Source: Brucella tritici
Lineage (GTDB): Bacteria; Pseudomonadota; Alphaproteobacteria; Rhizobiales; Rhizobiaceae
Assembly (NCBI RefSeq): GCF_008932295.1
Contig: NZ_WBWA01000027.1
Location: forward strand, 1-64,000
Length of the DNA: 64,000 bases
Reading direction: 5' to 3'
Of the stretch, positions 46,993-56,420 are shown piece after piece. Both the position numbers and the translations under genes were made by a program. A model generated the notes under the pieces. The model did no database searches and had not been told where the DNA came from. It worked only from the letters and a program-made list of their open reading frames with translations. Within the stretch, counting starts at the first letter, position 1. Each line of letters opens with the position of its first letter.

Positions 46993-47418
46993 ATGACCAC
47001 GACCATCGATAGCATCATGTCCGATTTCGAATTTCTCGACGATTGGGAAGACCGCTATCGCTATGTCATCGATCTCGGCAAGGAACTGCCGCCTTATCCT
47101 GACGATGCGCGCGATTCTGCGCACAAGGTTCAGGGCTGCGTCAGCCAGGTCTGGCTGAAGACGCTGCCGCAAGACGGCAACGATCCGGTTATCGAATTTC
47201 TGGGCGATTCCGATGCGCATATCGTGCGCGGTCTGGTGGCCATCGTGCTGGCGCTTTATTCGGGCCAAAAGGCTTCGGACATTCTCGCCGCGGACCCGGA
47301 AGCCATCCTGAAAAAGCTCGGCCTAGATGAACATCTGACGCCGCAGCGCTCCAACGGACTGCGCGCCATGGTGGCGCGCATCCGTCGTGAAGCGGAGCTG
47401 GCGAAAGAATCAGCCTAG
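46993..47418 (+). CDS. sufE: SufE family Fe-S cluster assembly sulfur acceptor
   Basis: A 141-residue cytosolic protein that accepts persulfide sulfur from the cysteine desulfurase SufS. The acceptor cysteine is in KVQGCVSQVWL (about residue 52). Other family segments are FLDDWEDRYRYVIDLGKELP near the start, and IVRGLVAIVLALYSGQ and RSNGLRAMVARIR-like (QRSNGLRAMVARIRREA) at the end. The rest of the suf operon is not in the window, as is usual for this stand-alone sufE in Rhizobiales. Confidence 0.9.
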   Translation: MTTTIDSIMSDFEFLDDWEDRYRYVIDLGKELPPYPDDARDSAHKVQGCVSQVWLKTLPQDGNDPVIEFLGDSDAHIVRGLVAIVLALYSGQKASDILAADPEAILKKLGLDEHLTPQRSNGLRAMVARIRREAELAKESA

Positions 47419-47472
47419 GAGCCCGTTCCAAACGTCGCCCTGTGCGGCTGCAAATGGCAATTTACCTGCGTT

Positions 47473-47510
47473 CCGGTGCTCATGTACCTAAAAGTACATT
47501 GCGCTCCGGT
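47473..47510. repeat. Imperfect hairpin between sufE and the amidase gene
   Basis: ATGTAC-CTAAAA-GTACAT at 47482-47499 extends outward with mismatches (CCGGTGCTC against GCGCTCCGG). It sits between convergent genes and may end both transcripts. Confidence 0.5.
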
Positions 47511-47534
47511 ACTCGAAAATTAACATTTTCGCAC

Positions 47535-48848
47535 TCACATGCCGCTTTTTGATTCAGGCTCTAAAAGTTTCTCGACCGACAAGGCTGCGGCAAGCAGCCT
47601 TTTGTCCGTGCCGCCACGTGCGCTGAGCATGAAGCCGGTCGGCAGCGTCATGCCCGGCGTCGGCACAGTGATGCTGCACAGGTCGAACTGGTTTCCGACC
47701 TGCGTATCACGCAGCAGCAGCCCTTCCACACGGTCATATTCAGCCTCATCATTGCTGACCGAAGCAATCGTCGGCGCAACAATCGGCGTGGCGGGCGTTA
47801 CGAACATATCGAAGCCGCTCAGACGCGCGTCCATTTCACGAACAAGCGTAGCGCGCGTTTCCATGATCCCGCGATAGGTTTCCATCGGAACCTTGACGCG
47901 GACGGCCAGCGGGCGTTTCACGCGAATATCGACATTGGCATCAGGATCGCCAAGCCAGGTCGATGCATGGATATGACTTGCCTCGATCCCGGCGATGGAG
48001 CCGACGCGGGTTACCTCGCGCAGACGCTGGATCAGATCATCGACTTCCAGATCGGCAATGATCGCTCCTGCCTTTTCAAGAAGCGCAACGGTTGCCTCGA
48101 AGTGTCTTGCGACGTCCGGCTCCATATCGGCCAGAAGATAGCCCTTCGGCAGTGCGATGCGCAGCCCCTTGAGCGGCAGGCCGTCCGGCAAGACGGGCGC
48201 TTCGCCCGCCATAATCGCGTCGGTTATAATGGCATCGGCCACTGTCCTGGTCAGCGGACCAACGGAATCGAGCGACGGCGCCAGCGGAAATGCACCGTCC
48301 AGCGGAATGCGCAGCGCAGTCGGCTTGAAGCCGACAATGCCGTTCAGCGCTGCCGGAATGCGCACCGATCCGCCGGTATCCGAACCGATAGCGATTTCGC
48401 TGGTGCCTTCCGCTACCGAAACGGCCGCACCCGACGACGATCCGCCCGGAACACGCGTCGGATCAATCGCATTGCCCGGCTCGCCGTAATGCGGATTGAG
48501 ACCGACCGGCGTGAAAGCGAACTCCGTCATGTGGGTCTTGCCGACAATGACTGCACCCGCATCGCGCAGACGCCGGACGATCGTGGCATCCTGCGTTGCC
48601 GGAGCCACATCGCGTCGAATAACCGAGCCGGCAAGTGTCGGCTCTCCGGCAACATCGAAGAGATCCTTGATCGAAACAATACGCCCATCGAGCGGGCTGA
48701 CGGGGCGCCTATCGCGAAGGCGCGCATCGGAGGCATCCGCCTCAGCCCGCGCCTGTTGTGCATAGACCTTGCTGAAAACGTGTTCGCTTGCTGCCCGCGC
48801 TTCCAGTCGCGTCAGGATGCTTTCCAGCCGATCCCGTACCGAATTCAT
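47535..48848 (-). CDS. Amidase-signature family hydrolase
   Basis: A 437-residue enzyme of the amidase signature family, which uses a Ser-cisSer-Lys triad to hydrolyse amides. The lysine lies in RIVSIKDLFDVAG, the cis-serine and glycine-rich loop in PGGSSSGAAVSVAEG, and the nucleophilic serine in IGSDTGGSVRIPAALNG. Lack of GatB/GatC neighbours argues against GatA. I start at the ATG at 48848 with GGGAGAAA upstream. The substrate (for example an aryl or ureido amide) cannot be told. Confidence 0.87.
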   Translation of the reverse strand: MNSVRDRLESILTRLEARAASEHVFSKVYAQQARAEADASDARLRDRRPVSPLDGRIVSIKDLFDVAGEPTLAGSVIRRDVAPATQDATIVRRLRDAGAVIVGKTHMTEFAFTPVGLNPHYGEPGNAIDPTRVPGGSSSGAAVSVAEGTSEIAIGSDTGGSVRIPAALNGIVGFKPTALRIPLDGAFPLAPSLDSVGPLTRTVADAIITDAIMAGEAPVLPDGLPLKGLRIALPKGYLLADMEPDVARHFEATVALLEKAGAIIADLEVDDLIQRLREVTRVGSIAGIEASHIHASTWLGDPDANVDIRVKRPLAVRVKVPMETYRGIMETRATLVREMDARLSGFDMFVTPATPIVAPTIASVSNDEAEYDRVEGLLLRDTQVGNQFDLCSITVPTPGMTLPTGFMLSARGGTDKRLLAAALSVEKLLEPESKSGM

Positions 48849-48948
48849 GTGATTTCTCCCCACTTCCCCAACGGGCACAGAGTCCCTTTGAGAAAGAGGC
48901 GATAGACCTGCCTCCGATAGCTGTCAATGAGGGTGCCGCCTCGTCAGC

Positions 48949-49740
48949 TCATATAGTCTGCGGTCGCATCTGTGGCCGGTAGTCGTCGGTTCCCCAATGC
49001 AGGACAACCGCTCTTCCCCGTTCCTTTTCGAGGTGAGGATTATAGTGCCGGTGCAGTGCGGCCAGACCGACCTTGAGCAGCATCTTGGCCGAACGAACCG
49101 GCCATTGCCGCTCTCGTTCCACGGTTTCGAGCCCTTTCAGAAAGCAGCAGACATCGACAAGAACACCGTTCAGCTCCGGTCCGACCGCCTCCAGTGCCCG
49201 CTCGACACGGATGCGGCTGGCCAGCGCGATATCCGTCAGCTCTGCCATGCCGCCCGGCCCGCTGCGCCCATCTCCGACGCGGGTGTCCCAGCGCATGGTG
49301 ACGGATGGCATCAGCGATCCGCGTGTATAGTCAGCACGCAGTCTTTCACCGGCCAGAAACTCGCTTTCCGAAATGAAGGACGAACCATGCGCATTCTTGC
49401 GCCTGTAGAGCATGGCAAGCGGCGATTCCTCAAGATTGATCTCAACCCTTTCGCCCTGCTCGTAGTCGATAGTCTGCAGGGTTCTTGCCGGGCGGGGCAA
49501 TGACTTGCCGCCATCTTTCAACGGCCGGTTGGCGGGCTGCGATAGAACAAGCCGCTCCTCCTCCCAATGCAGTAATCCCCTTTTTTGCATGGCCTCCAGC
49601 TCGGTGCGTGAGGCGGCAATGGTCCCCTGTTCCGTCGCAAGCAAAACATGCGAAGCGCGAACGGAATCCTGAACCTCGCAGTCGCCATTCTTCAAAAACC
49701 GCATGATTCTCGTTTCGGATGCCGACAATTGAGTGGTCAC
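48949..49740 (-). CDS. DUF6456 family protein
   Basis: A 263-residue cytoplasmic protein. Residues 1-60 look like a winged-helix unit (SETRIMRFLKNGDCEVQD, ELEAMQKRGLLHWEEERLVL). The C-terminal half (SPLAMLYRRKNAHGSSFISE, EFLAGERLRADYTRGSLMPS, and LVDVCCFLKGLETVERERQW) is the DUF6456 region and resembles a phage-type or RpoZ-linked DNA-binding fold. The ATG overlaps the stop of the DnaA-domain-IV-like gene (ATGA), so the two are probably coexpressed. Function unknown; likely DNA binding. Confidence 0.7.
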   Translation of the reverse strand: MTTQLSASETRIMRFLKNGDCEVQDSVRASHVLLATEQGTIAASRTELEAMQKRGLLHWEEERLVLSQPANRPLKDGGKSLPRPARTLQTIDYEQGERVEINLEESPLAMLYRRKNAHGSSFISESEFLAGERLRADYTRGSLMPSVTMRWDTRVGDGRSGPGGMAELTDIALASRIRVERALEAVGPELNGVLVDVCCFLKGLETVERERQWPVRSAKMLLKVGLAALHRHYNPHLEKERGRAVVLHWGTDDYRPQMRPQTI

Positions 49741-50189
49741 GCCGCCATCCTCCAGGCCGTGAAGGCACTTTGCGCAATCCGTTCAAATGTCGAGACAATT
49801 GCATCGAAATCCGTATCGTCCCGCATGTCTTCCACCAGATGACAGGCATGCATGACTGTTGTCCGGTCCCGCGCAAATCCGGCGGCCACTTCGCGCATGG
49901 CCAGCCCGAAAGCCGTATGCGCAACATACATGCCGATCTGCCGAACACGGGCCACCTCACGCCTGCACCGCAGCGGCGACCGCAATTCAGCGCCGGAAAC
50001 ACCGAACATAGCCACAAGCAAATCGATAAGGGCATCACAGAGCACAACATTCTGCTGCTCCCGCGAACGGTCGGCGATACCCTCCACCTTTTCGAGGCTA
50101 AGGCTTCGCCCATGCCGCGCAGCAAGCACCTTCAATGCTTCGAAAGCTTCCGCCCGCGTATGAATGACATCCGATAGTTCCAAAGACAT
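49737..50189 (-). CDS. Stand-alone DnaA domain-IV-like DNA-binding protein
   Basis: A 150-residue protein. The middle part, ELRSPLRCRREVARVRQIGM, YVAHTAFGLAMREVAAGFAR and DRTTVMHACHLVEDM, follows the helix-turn-helix and basic loop of DnaA domain IV, which recognises DnaA boxes. No AAA+ ATPase domain is present. The protein could bind DnaA-box-like sites as a transcription or replication regulator; that is inference. AAAGATGA precedes the ATG at 50189. It is translationally coupled to the DUF6456 gene. Confidence 0.75.
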   Translation of the reverse strand: MSLELSDVIHTRAEAFEALKVLAARHGRSLSLEKVEGIADRSREQQNVVLCDALIDLLVAMFGVSGAELRSPLRCRREVARVRQIGMYVAHTAFGLAMREVAAGFARDRTTVMHACHLVEDMRDDTDFDAIVSTFERIAQSAFTAWRMAA

Positions 50190-50453
50190 TCATCTTTCCT
50201 CGCCAGAATAGGAATACCTTCTTATACGGAGGAAAATGCAAGTGTGGATAAGTTTCGTGGAATAATTTGCCGTCTTTGGCTGGTTTCGACGCTTCTAACA
50301 TAAGCTAAGGCCTTGTCATCGCGGCATAAACTGCTTCGATCGATTGCGATCCATAACTATTTTACAGAAGAATCCGGCAAAATCTAGGAATATTATCCAA
50401 CACAATTCTGCATGGCTCATGCTCTTTCGCATCACGAAATGAGGATAATTGCC

Positions 50454-50723
50454 ATGGAAGCGGATCTGAAACACGCCCGCACACTATTTTTTGCCCGGCA
50501 AAAACAGAATCAACTGACCGCGATGCAGCGCATTGCCTTGCAGATCATCGCCGGTATCGATCTTGATGAGGTTCTCACGGTACCGCAGGAAGAAAAAGAG
50601 CGCACCAAACGGCGGCTGACGCGCCTTATGGAAAGGGAACGTTTGAAAGGCATGTGTGGTCACTGGAGTTATGACCTGAACCGGCACATTGCGTTGAAAC
50701 AGGCTTTCGACCGGATCGGATGA
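50454..50723 (+). CDS. Small conserved-looking protein, 89 residues (hypothetical)
   Basis: Starts MEADLKHARTLFFARQKQNQ, continues AMQRIALQIIAGIDLDEVLT and a charged helical stretch EEKERTKRRLTRLMERERLK, ending WSYDLNRHIALKQAFDRIG. It is soluble and mostly helical. The ATG at 50454 has GAGGATAA upstream; 50412 is an in-frame earlier start. No family is recognised, but a good ribosome site and following terminator support a real gene. Confidence 0.6.
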   Translation: MEADLKHARTLFFARQKQNQLTAMQRIALQIIAGIDLDEVLTVPQEEKERTKRRLTRLMERERLKGMCGHWSYDLNRHIALKQAFDRIG

Positions 50724-50761
50724 ATAGACCATTTGCTTCCGAAAATGCTTAGCCCAAAACA

Positions 50762-50806
50762 AAATGGCCGCTATCGAAAAGCATAAGCTCAACGATAACG
50801 GCCATT
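50762..50806. terminator. Bidirectional terminator hairpin
   Basis: AAATGGCCGCTATCG pairs with CGATAACGGCCATTT (one mismatch), between the small gene and the converging mucR gene. Confidence 0.7.
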
Positions 50807-50865
50807 TCTATAAAGTTTTCAGAACAGATGCGGTAAAGCGCAGCTCGCTCGAAATATCGGAGCGA

Positions 50866-51294
50866 TTAAGCGTCCTTAGGCTTGCGGCCCAGGCCCATCT
50901 TCTTCGCCAGACGCGAACGAGCAGCAGCGTAGTTCGGAGCAACCATCGGATAATTCGGATCGAGATCCCACTTTTCGCGGTACTGTTCCGGGGTCATGTT
51001 GTAATGGGTCATCAGGTGACGCTTCAGCGACTTGAACTTCTTGCCGTCTTCGAGGCAGATGATGTAGTCGTCATGAACCGACTTCTTCGGGTTGACGGCA
51101 GGCTTCGGCTTCTCAACGACGACAGGCGCTTCTTCGCGTTCGACGTGACGCTTGAAAGCGGCATGTACTTCAGCGATCAGCAGCGGCAGTTCGCCAGCGC
51201 GAATCGAATTATTGCCGACATATGCGGCTACGACATCTGCAGTAAGGCTTAGAAGCAGTTCTGCGCTCTCGTCGTGCGTGTCCAGATTTTCCAT
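50866..51294 (-). CDS. mucR: MucR/Ros-family zinc-finger transcription regulator
   Basis: A 142-residue regulator, the exact size of Brucella MucR. The C-terminal zinc finger is of the prokaryotic C2H2-like type: CLEDGKKFKSLKRHLMTHYN, followed by MTPEQYREKWDLDPNYPMVA and RSRLAKKMGLGRK. The N-terminal part (ELLLSLTADVVAAYVGNNSI) mediates oligomerisation. MucR binds AT-rich DNA and represses exopolysaccharide, flagellar and virulence genes, including its own. The ATG at 51294 has AAGGAAA upstream; a longer frame to 51444 is not family-like. Confidence 0.93.
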   Translation of the reverse strand: MENLDTHDESAELLLSLTADVVAAYVGNNSIRAGELPLLIAEVHAAFKRHVEREEAPVVVEKPKPAVNPKKSVHDDYIICLEDGKKFKSLKRHLMTHYNMTPEQYREKWDLDPNYPMVAPNYAAARSRLAKKMGLGRKPKDA

Positions 51295-51866
51295 AAGGTA
51301 GATTTCCTTCTTACTTTTTATTGTTGCGTAATCGACAACTGGAGATCCCCGCCTGCCACCGTCGTTACGTATTCCAAAACTCTGCCCCATCCGTTCGCGA
51401 TTGCGAATATCAGTTGATAATGTCATTTGCAATAGAATTGTCAAACCACATTACATTACCGACAAGTCTTTCTTCTTGAATCGGCAAATAGAAAAACTCG
51501 AACTCAACCTTACTAAGATTGGGAAACTTTGAATCGCGATGTGTTCGCGTCGCCGCTCCTGTCATTTATTGAAGGATATGGATGAAGCCGTAGTTCACTG
51601 CCGTGCTTCCTTTAATTTGCCCGGCCAGCGTTAGCAATAGTTTTCTCCCTCAAGTTTTCTTGTACGTCGTGCAAGACTAACATGTTTCCGTTACGTAGCT
51701 TTTGGCCGCAGAATCGGGCCTCAAAAAGGCATTGCTCAAATATATTTCAACGGAATCAACTCGCTTTCGCCTTTTCGGCCAACTATATAACCACCAGTAT
51801 CACCCGCCAGAAGGCACGCCTTACCGGCCTCGCAGCAAATCGAAACAGTTTTCATCGGAATTGTGG
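51295..51866. other. AT-rich divergent intergenic region upstream of mucR
   Basis: 572 bases between mucR and the oligopeptidase gene. It is AT-rich with scattered TA steps, as expected for a region where MucR binds its own promoter. Two GANTC sites (near 51478 and 51531) are present. No gene recognised; the upstream extension of the oligopeptidase frame is not protein-like. Confidence 0.45.
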
Positions 51867-53972
51867 ATGTCTCAAAGTTCCCCCCAACTTCAACCACCGC
51901 ATGCAGCCAAACATCCGGTCAATGACACCCGCCACGGGATCACACGTACCGACGACTATGCTTGGTTGCGTGCAGACAATTGGCAGGAAGTATTCAAGGA
52001 CCCGTCGGTTCTGTCCCCTGAAATTCGCACGCATCTGGAAGCAGAGAATGCATATCAGGCAGCGCTGATGAAGGACACGGAAGCGCTACAGAAAAGCCTG
52101 TTCGCAGAAATGCGCGGGCGCATCAAGGAAGACGACTCTTCCGTTCCCGCCAAGGATGGGCCTTTCGCCTATGGCGTGTCCTATCGTACCGGCGGCGAGC
52201 AGCCCTATTTCATTCGCACGCCACGCGATGGTGGCGCGGAAACCATCCTTCTCGACGGTGACGTCGAAGGCAAGGACAAGGCTTATTTCCGCCTTGCATC
52301 AGCCGATCATGCGCCGGATCACAAGCTTTTGATCTGGGGTTACGATGACAAGGGTTCGGAATTCTACAAGCTGAAAGTCCGTGACCTGTCGTCCATGAAA
52401 GACCTTGAAGACATCGTCACCGACACGAATGGCGGCGGTGCGTGGGATGCGGAGAGCAAGGGCTTTTTCTATACGCGCCTCGAAGAGAACCACCGACCGT
52501 CCAAGGTTTTCTATCACAAGGTGGGCACGGACCAGTCTGAGGACCACCTGATCTATGAAGAGAAAGATCCAGGCTTCTTCCTCGGTGTCGGCGGCTCCGC
52601 GCTGGACGACTATATCTTTATCGACATTCATGACCATGAAACATCGGAATGCTGGCTCCTTCCCGCCAGCGATCCGGCGGCAAAGCCGCAGCTCGTCATG
52701 GAGCGCAAGACCGGTACGGAATATGACATCGCACCGGGTGGCGATGTGTTCTACATCCTGACCAATGCGGATGGCGCCAAGGATTTCAAGATATGCCAGG
52801 CGCCTGCTGCCACACCGCAGCCGGAAAACTGGGTCGAGGTCGTGGCAGAAAAGCCAGGGCGGCTGATCCTGTCGCACTCCGCCTACAAGCATCATCTTGT
52901 CTGGATGGAACGCGATAACGGCCTGCCGCGCATCGTGATCCGTGATCGCGAAACCGGCGAGGAACATGCCATCGCCTTCGACGAGGAGGCCTATTCGCTC
53001 GGCCTTCACGGCAGCGCCGAATATGATACGGATGTGATCCGCTTCTCCTACTCGTCCATGACGACGCCGGAACAGCTCTTCGACTACAATATGCGGACGC
53101 GCGAGCGGAAGCTTTTGAAGACGCAGGAAGTTCCTTCCGGTCACAATGCGCATGACTATGTCACGCGCCGGGTGTTCGCCAAGGCGTCGGACGGTGAACT
53201 GGTGCCGGTGTCCCTGCTCTATCACAAGGATACAAAGCTCGACGGCTCCGCGCCCTGCCTGCTTTATGGCTACGGCTCCTATGGCATCACCATTCCGGCA
53301 AGCTTCAGCACGTCGCGGCTCTCGCTCGTGGATCGGGGCTTCGTCTACGCCATCGCGCATATCCGCGGCGGTAAGGACAAGGGTTTTGCCTGGTATGAAA
53401 ACGGCAAGCGCAACAAGAAGGTGAACACGTTCACCGATTTCATCGCTGCCGCAAGGCACCTCGTTGCCGAAGGCTTCACCAGTCATGACCGCATCGTTGC
53501 GCATGGCGGTTCGGCAGGCGGCATGCTGATGGGCGCGATTGCCAATATGGCCCCCGACGCATTCGGCGGCATCATTGCTGAAGTGCCATTCGTTGATGTG
53601 CTGAACACGATGCTGGACGACACCCTTCCGCTGACCCCGCCTGAATGGCCCGAATGGGGCAATCCGATCACATCGCAAACAGATTACCGGATCATTGCCG
53701 GCTATTCGCCCTACGACAATGTCAGCCGTCAGTCCTATCCGGCCGTTCTGGCCGTGGCAGGTCTTACCGATCCGCGCGTCACGTATTGGGAGCCTGCGAA
53801 GTGGGTGGCCAGACTGCGTGAGCTCAAGACCGACAACCATCCCGTCCTGTTCCGTATCAATATGGATGCGGGCCATGCCGGGGCGTCGGGTCGCTTCTCG
53901 CGACTGGAGGAAGTCGCCTATACCTATGCCTTCGCCCTCAAGGTGACAGGCAAGGCGGGCGACACGCTCTGA
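51867..53972 (+). CDS. ptrB: Oligopeptidase B (S9A family)
   Basis: A 701-residue serine peptidase that cleaves small peptides after basic residues. The N-terminal beta-propeller includes HGITRTDDYAWLRADNW and GGEQPYFIRTPRDGG. The alpha/beta-hydrolase domain carries the serine in AHGGSAGGMLMGA, the aspartate in VAGLTDPRVTYWEPAKW, and the histidine in MDAGHAGASGRF. The motif GYGSYGI before the oxyanion region is typical of the S9A family. I take the ATG at 51867 (MSQSSPQLQPP); the upstream frame from 51702 has no similarity. Confidence 0.9.
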   Translation: MSQSSPQLQPPHAAKHPVNDTRHGITRTDDYAWLRADNWQEVFKDPSVLSPEIRTHLEAENAYQAALMKDTEALQKSLFAEMRGRIKEDDSSVPAKDGPFAYGVSYRTGGEQPYFIRTPRDGGAETILLDGDVEGKDKAYFRLASADHAPDHKLLIWGYDDKGSEFYKLKVRDLSSMKDLEDIVTDTNGGGAWDAESKGFFYTRLEENHRPSKVFYHKVGTDQSEDHLIYEEKDPGFFLGVGGSALDDYIFIDIHDHETSECWLLPASDPAAKPQLVMERKTGTEYDIAPGGDVFYILTNADGAKDFKICQAPAATPQPENWVEVVAEKPGRLILSHSAYKHHLVWMERDNGLPRIVIRDRETGEEHAIAFDEEAYSLGLHGSAEYDTDVIRFSYSSMTTPEQLFDYNMRTRERKLLKTQEVPSGHNAHDYVTRRVFAKASDGELVPVSLLYHKDTKLDGSAPCLLYGYGSYGITIPASFSTSRLSLVDRGFVYAIAHIRGGKDKGFAWYENGKRNKKVNTFTDFIAAARHLVAEGFTSHDRIVAHGGSAGGMLMGAIANMAPDAFGGIIAEVPFVDVLNTMLDDTLPLTPPEWPEWGNPITSQTDYRIIAGYSPYDNVSRQSYPAVLAVAGLTDPRVTYWEPAKWVARLRELKTDNHPVLFRINMDAGHAGASGRFSRLEEVAYTYAFALKVTGKAGDTL

Positions 53973-53983
53973 GCCTCGAAAAC

Positions 53984-54020
53984 AAGCATCGCGTCCGGTT
54001 TTTAGGATGCGATGCTTCCT
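53984..54020 (+). terminator. Hairpin after the oligopeptidase gene
   Basis: AAGCATCGCGTCC and GGATGCGATGCTT pair with few mismatches and are followed by a T-rich tail, 11 bases after the stop. Confidence 0.65.
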
Positions 54021-54029
54021 TCATTTTTC

Positions 54030-54076
54030 GCATTTCTTGATCCCGAAACCGGTTCCCACTTTCCGGAGACATGCTC
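54030..54076. repeat. REP/RIME-like palindromic element (type C)
   Basis: GATCCCGAAACCGGTTCCCA core with GCATTTC...ACATGCTC ends; related to the copy at 56364-56412. Confidence 0.7.
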
Positions 54077-54147
54077 TGGAAAAACGCGCTATTTCGCTTA
54101 TGATCTTATAGTATTGTTCAATAGATATTCTTTTTAGGGAGAGACCG

Positions 54148-54486
54148 ATGTTGCGTCAGGTCATTGCTGTTTGCCTCACTTCCGCATCGCTTGCGGTTTC
54201 CGGCCTTGTCGCGCTGCCGATGTCGGCTGAAGCGCAGGTACGCAAGGATGTCAGCGAATATGCGGGCCAGCGTTGCAGCGTGCCGAGAAGAGGCAGCGGC
54301 ATCATCGTCGGCCAGTTCAGCGGCGTGGACGACTCGCCCTTCATCACAGGCGGCGACGGACTGGTTTCGATCGACCGTGTCCGGTGCTTCAGCAGCATGT
54401 CTGAATGCAAGGGCTGGCTCTATACGATGCAGAGCAAATATACCAATGCTGGCGCCGCTACTCTGGTGCGTTGCACCAAGCGCTGA
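54148..54486 (+). CDS. Small secreted protein, 112 residues (hypothetical)
   Basis: Signal peptide MLRQVIAVCLTSASLAVSGL continuing to PMSAEAQ, cleavage near residue 29. The mature part has four cysteines (YAGQRCSVPRRGSG, VRCFSSMSECKGW, VRCTKR), so two disulfides in the periplasm are likely. AGGGAGAG precedes the ATG at 54148. I recognise no family. It stands alone between two REP-like elements. Confidence 0.7.
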   Translation: MLRQVIAVCLTSASLAVSGLVALPMSAEAQVRKDVSEYAGQRCSVPRRGSGIIVGQFSGVDDSPFITGGDGLVSIDRVRCFSSMSECKGWLYTMQSKYTNAGAATLVRCTKR

Positions 54487-54591
54487 AGCTGAACATAAAA
54501 ACTGCGGTTTTCACGAAGCCTCACGAATGGCATCCTCCCAACACTTGATGCATCGCCTTCGGGCGTCATCTTCGGTTTGGGAGGATCGGAA

Positions 54592-56280
54592 ATGCAGCAG
54601 GCCAGTTATGTACATGGAGCGAGCGACAAGCTTCTCATAGGCAATACCATCGGTCGGCATCTCGACCAGATCGCGGAAAAATATCCCGACCGTCCTGCCG
54701 TCATCGTCCGGCACCAGAATATCCGGCTGACCTATTCCGAACTGAGACAACTGACCGACCAGCTTGCCGAAGGCTTCCTCGCCATCGGGCTTCGCCCCGG
54801 CGAACGTCTCGGCATATGGTCGCCGAACAATCACGAATGGATTCTCACCCAGTTTGCGAGCGCAAAGGCGGGTCTGATCCTCGTCAACATCAACCCGGCC
54901 TATCGGGCGCATGAACTGGAATATGTGCTGGGGAAAGTCGAATGCGCAGCACTCATCCTCGCACCGTCACTGAAAACCAGCAACTATATCGATATTCTGC
55001 GCAGCATCGTGCCTGAACTGGATGAAGCCCGCCCCGGCCATGTGATGTCCGAGCGGCTTCCCAATTTAAGGTGCGTAATCCGGCTCGGTGCGGAACAGAC
55101 GCCGGGCATGCTGAATTTCGACGATGTCACCCAATCCGGCGATGAAGTCACCGGGCAAGAACTGGCGCAGCTTGCCGAAGAACTGCAATTTGACGATCCC
55201 ATCAATATCCAGTTCACCAGCGGCACGACCGGCAGCCCGAAGGGTGCGACGCTCTCGCATCACAATATCCTCAATAACGGGTTTTTCGTCGGCGAGGCGA
55301 TGCAGCTTTCTGAACAGGACCGACTCTGCATCCCGGTGCCGTTTTATCATTGCTTCGGCATGGTGCTCGGCAATCTTGCCTGCGTGACCCATGGTTCCTG
55401 CATGGTGATCCCGAACGAGAGTTTCGATCCGCTCCTGACGCTCCAGACCGTTGAGGAGGAGCAATGCACCGGCCTCCATGGCGTGCCGACAATGTTCATT
55501 GCGATGCTGGATCACCCGGAATTCAGCCGTTTCAACCGCTCAAGCCTGCGTACCGGCATCATGGCCGGATCGCCCTGCCCCATCGAAGTGATGCGGCGTG
55601 TGGTGAGCGAGATGCACCAGAGCGAAATCACCATCGCCTATGGCATGACGGAAACCAGCCCGGTCAGCTTTCAGAGTTCGACGAACGATCCACTGGAACG
55701 ACGCGTTTCCACCGTCGGGCGCATCCATCCGCATCTGGAGGTGAAGATCGTCGATGCGGATGGCAAGCTTTTGCCGCGTGGCGAAAAGGGCGAATTGCTG
55801 ACGCGGGGCTACAGCGTCATGCGCGGTTACTGGAACGACGCGGAAAGTTCCGCTGGCGCCATAGACGATGCGGGCTGGATGCACACGGGAGACCTCGCCA
55901 CGATCGACGACGAAGGCTATTGCAATATTGTCGGGCGCATCAAGGATCTTATCATTCGCGGCGGCGAGAACATCTATCCCCGCGAGATAGAAGAGTTCCT
56001 CTTCACCCATCCAGCGATCAGCGATGTCCAGATATTCGGTATTCCCGACCGCAAGTTCGGCGAAATCATCTGTGCCTGGGTCAAGCTGCACAAGGATGGC
56101 GAGCTTTCCGAAGAAGAACTGATTGAATATTGCCGGCAGCGCATCGCGCATTACAAGGTTCCGGCCCATATCCGCTTCGTGGATCAGTTTCCGATGACCG
56201 TAACCGGCAAAATCCAGAAATTCGTCATGCGGCAGGTCATGATCGAAGAACTGGAATTGCAGGAAATTCGAACAGCGTAA
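54592..56280 (+). CDS. Acyl-CoA synthetase (AMP-binding family)
   Basis: A 562-residue adenylate-forming enzyme that activates carboxylic acids, most likely medium- or long-chain fatty acids, with ATP and CoA. Core motifs are [20 protein letters not shown] (phosphate-binding loop), [28 protein letters not shown] and [18 protein letters not shown], and the C-terminal catalytic lysine in [11 protein letters not shown]. Strong GGAGG lies before the ATG at 54592; a TTG at 54577 is a weaker choice. Substrate chain length cannot be read from the sequence. Confidence 0.88.
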   Translation: MQQASYVHGASDKLLIGNTIGRHLDQIAEKYPDRPAVIVRHQNIRLTYSELRQLTDQLAEGFLAIGLRPGERLGIWSPNNHEWILTQFASAKAGLILVNINPAYRAHELEYVLGKVECAALILAPSLKTSNYIDILRSIVPELDEARPGHVMSERLPNLRCVIRLGAEQTPGMLNFDDVTQSGDEVTGQELAQLAEELQFDDPINIQFTSGTTGSPKGATLSHHNILNNGFFVGEAMQLSEQDRLCIPVPFYHCFGMVLGNLACVTHGSCMVIPNESFDPLLTLQTVEEEQCTGLHGVPTMFIAMLDHPEFSRFNRSSLRTGIMAGSPCPIEVMRRVVSEMHQSEITIAYGMTETSPVSFQSSTNDPLERRVSTVGRIHPHLEVKIVDADGKLLPRGEKGELLTRGYSVMRGYWNDAESSAGAIDDAGWMHTGDLATIDDEGYCNIVGRIKDLIIRGGENIYPREIEEFLFTHPAISDVQIFGIPDRKFGEIICAWVKLHKDGELSEEELIEYCRQRIAHYKVPAHIRFVDQFPMTVTGKIQKFVMRQVMIEELELQEIRTA

Positions 56281-56312
56281 TTATCTCGTCACCTCACGAG
56301 CCATATGCTCCA

Positions 56313-56351
56313 AGAGCGGGATGTTTATAAGTTTTATCGTCGTCTCGCTCT
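56313..56351. repeat. Imperfect hairpin after the acyl-CoA synthetase gene
   Basis: AGAGCGGGATG and CGTCTCGCTCT pair with one mismatch; probably the terminator of the gene or part of the adjacent repeat. Confidence 0.55.
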
Positions 56352-56363
56352 AAGTTTTTGTTT

Positions 56364-56412
56364 GAGCACGATTTTATCCGAAAGGCGGTTCCCACTTTTC
56401 GGAATCATGTTC
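56364..56412. repeat. REP/RIME-like palindromic element (type C) at the island border
   Basis: GAGCACGATTTTATCCGAAA...TCATGTTC, a type-C palindrome that ends nine bases before the IS630 fragment. Confidence 0.75.
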
Positions 56413-56420
56413 TAGGTGTT

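Noticed and set aside
47535-48848. Glutamyl-tRNA amidotransferase subunit A
   Set aside because: Amidase signature is shared, but no gatC or gatB is adjacent, so only a general amidase is supported.
52299-53876. 525-codon open frame opposite ptrB
   Set aside because: Antisense shadow; the plus-strand peptidase has all catalytic motifs.
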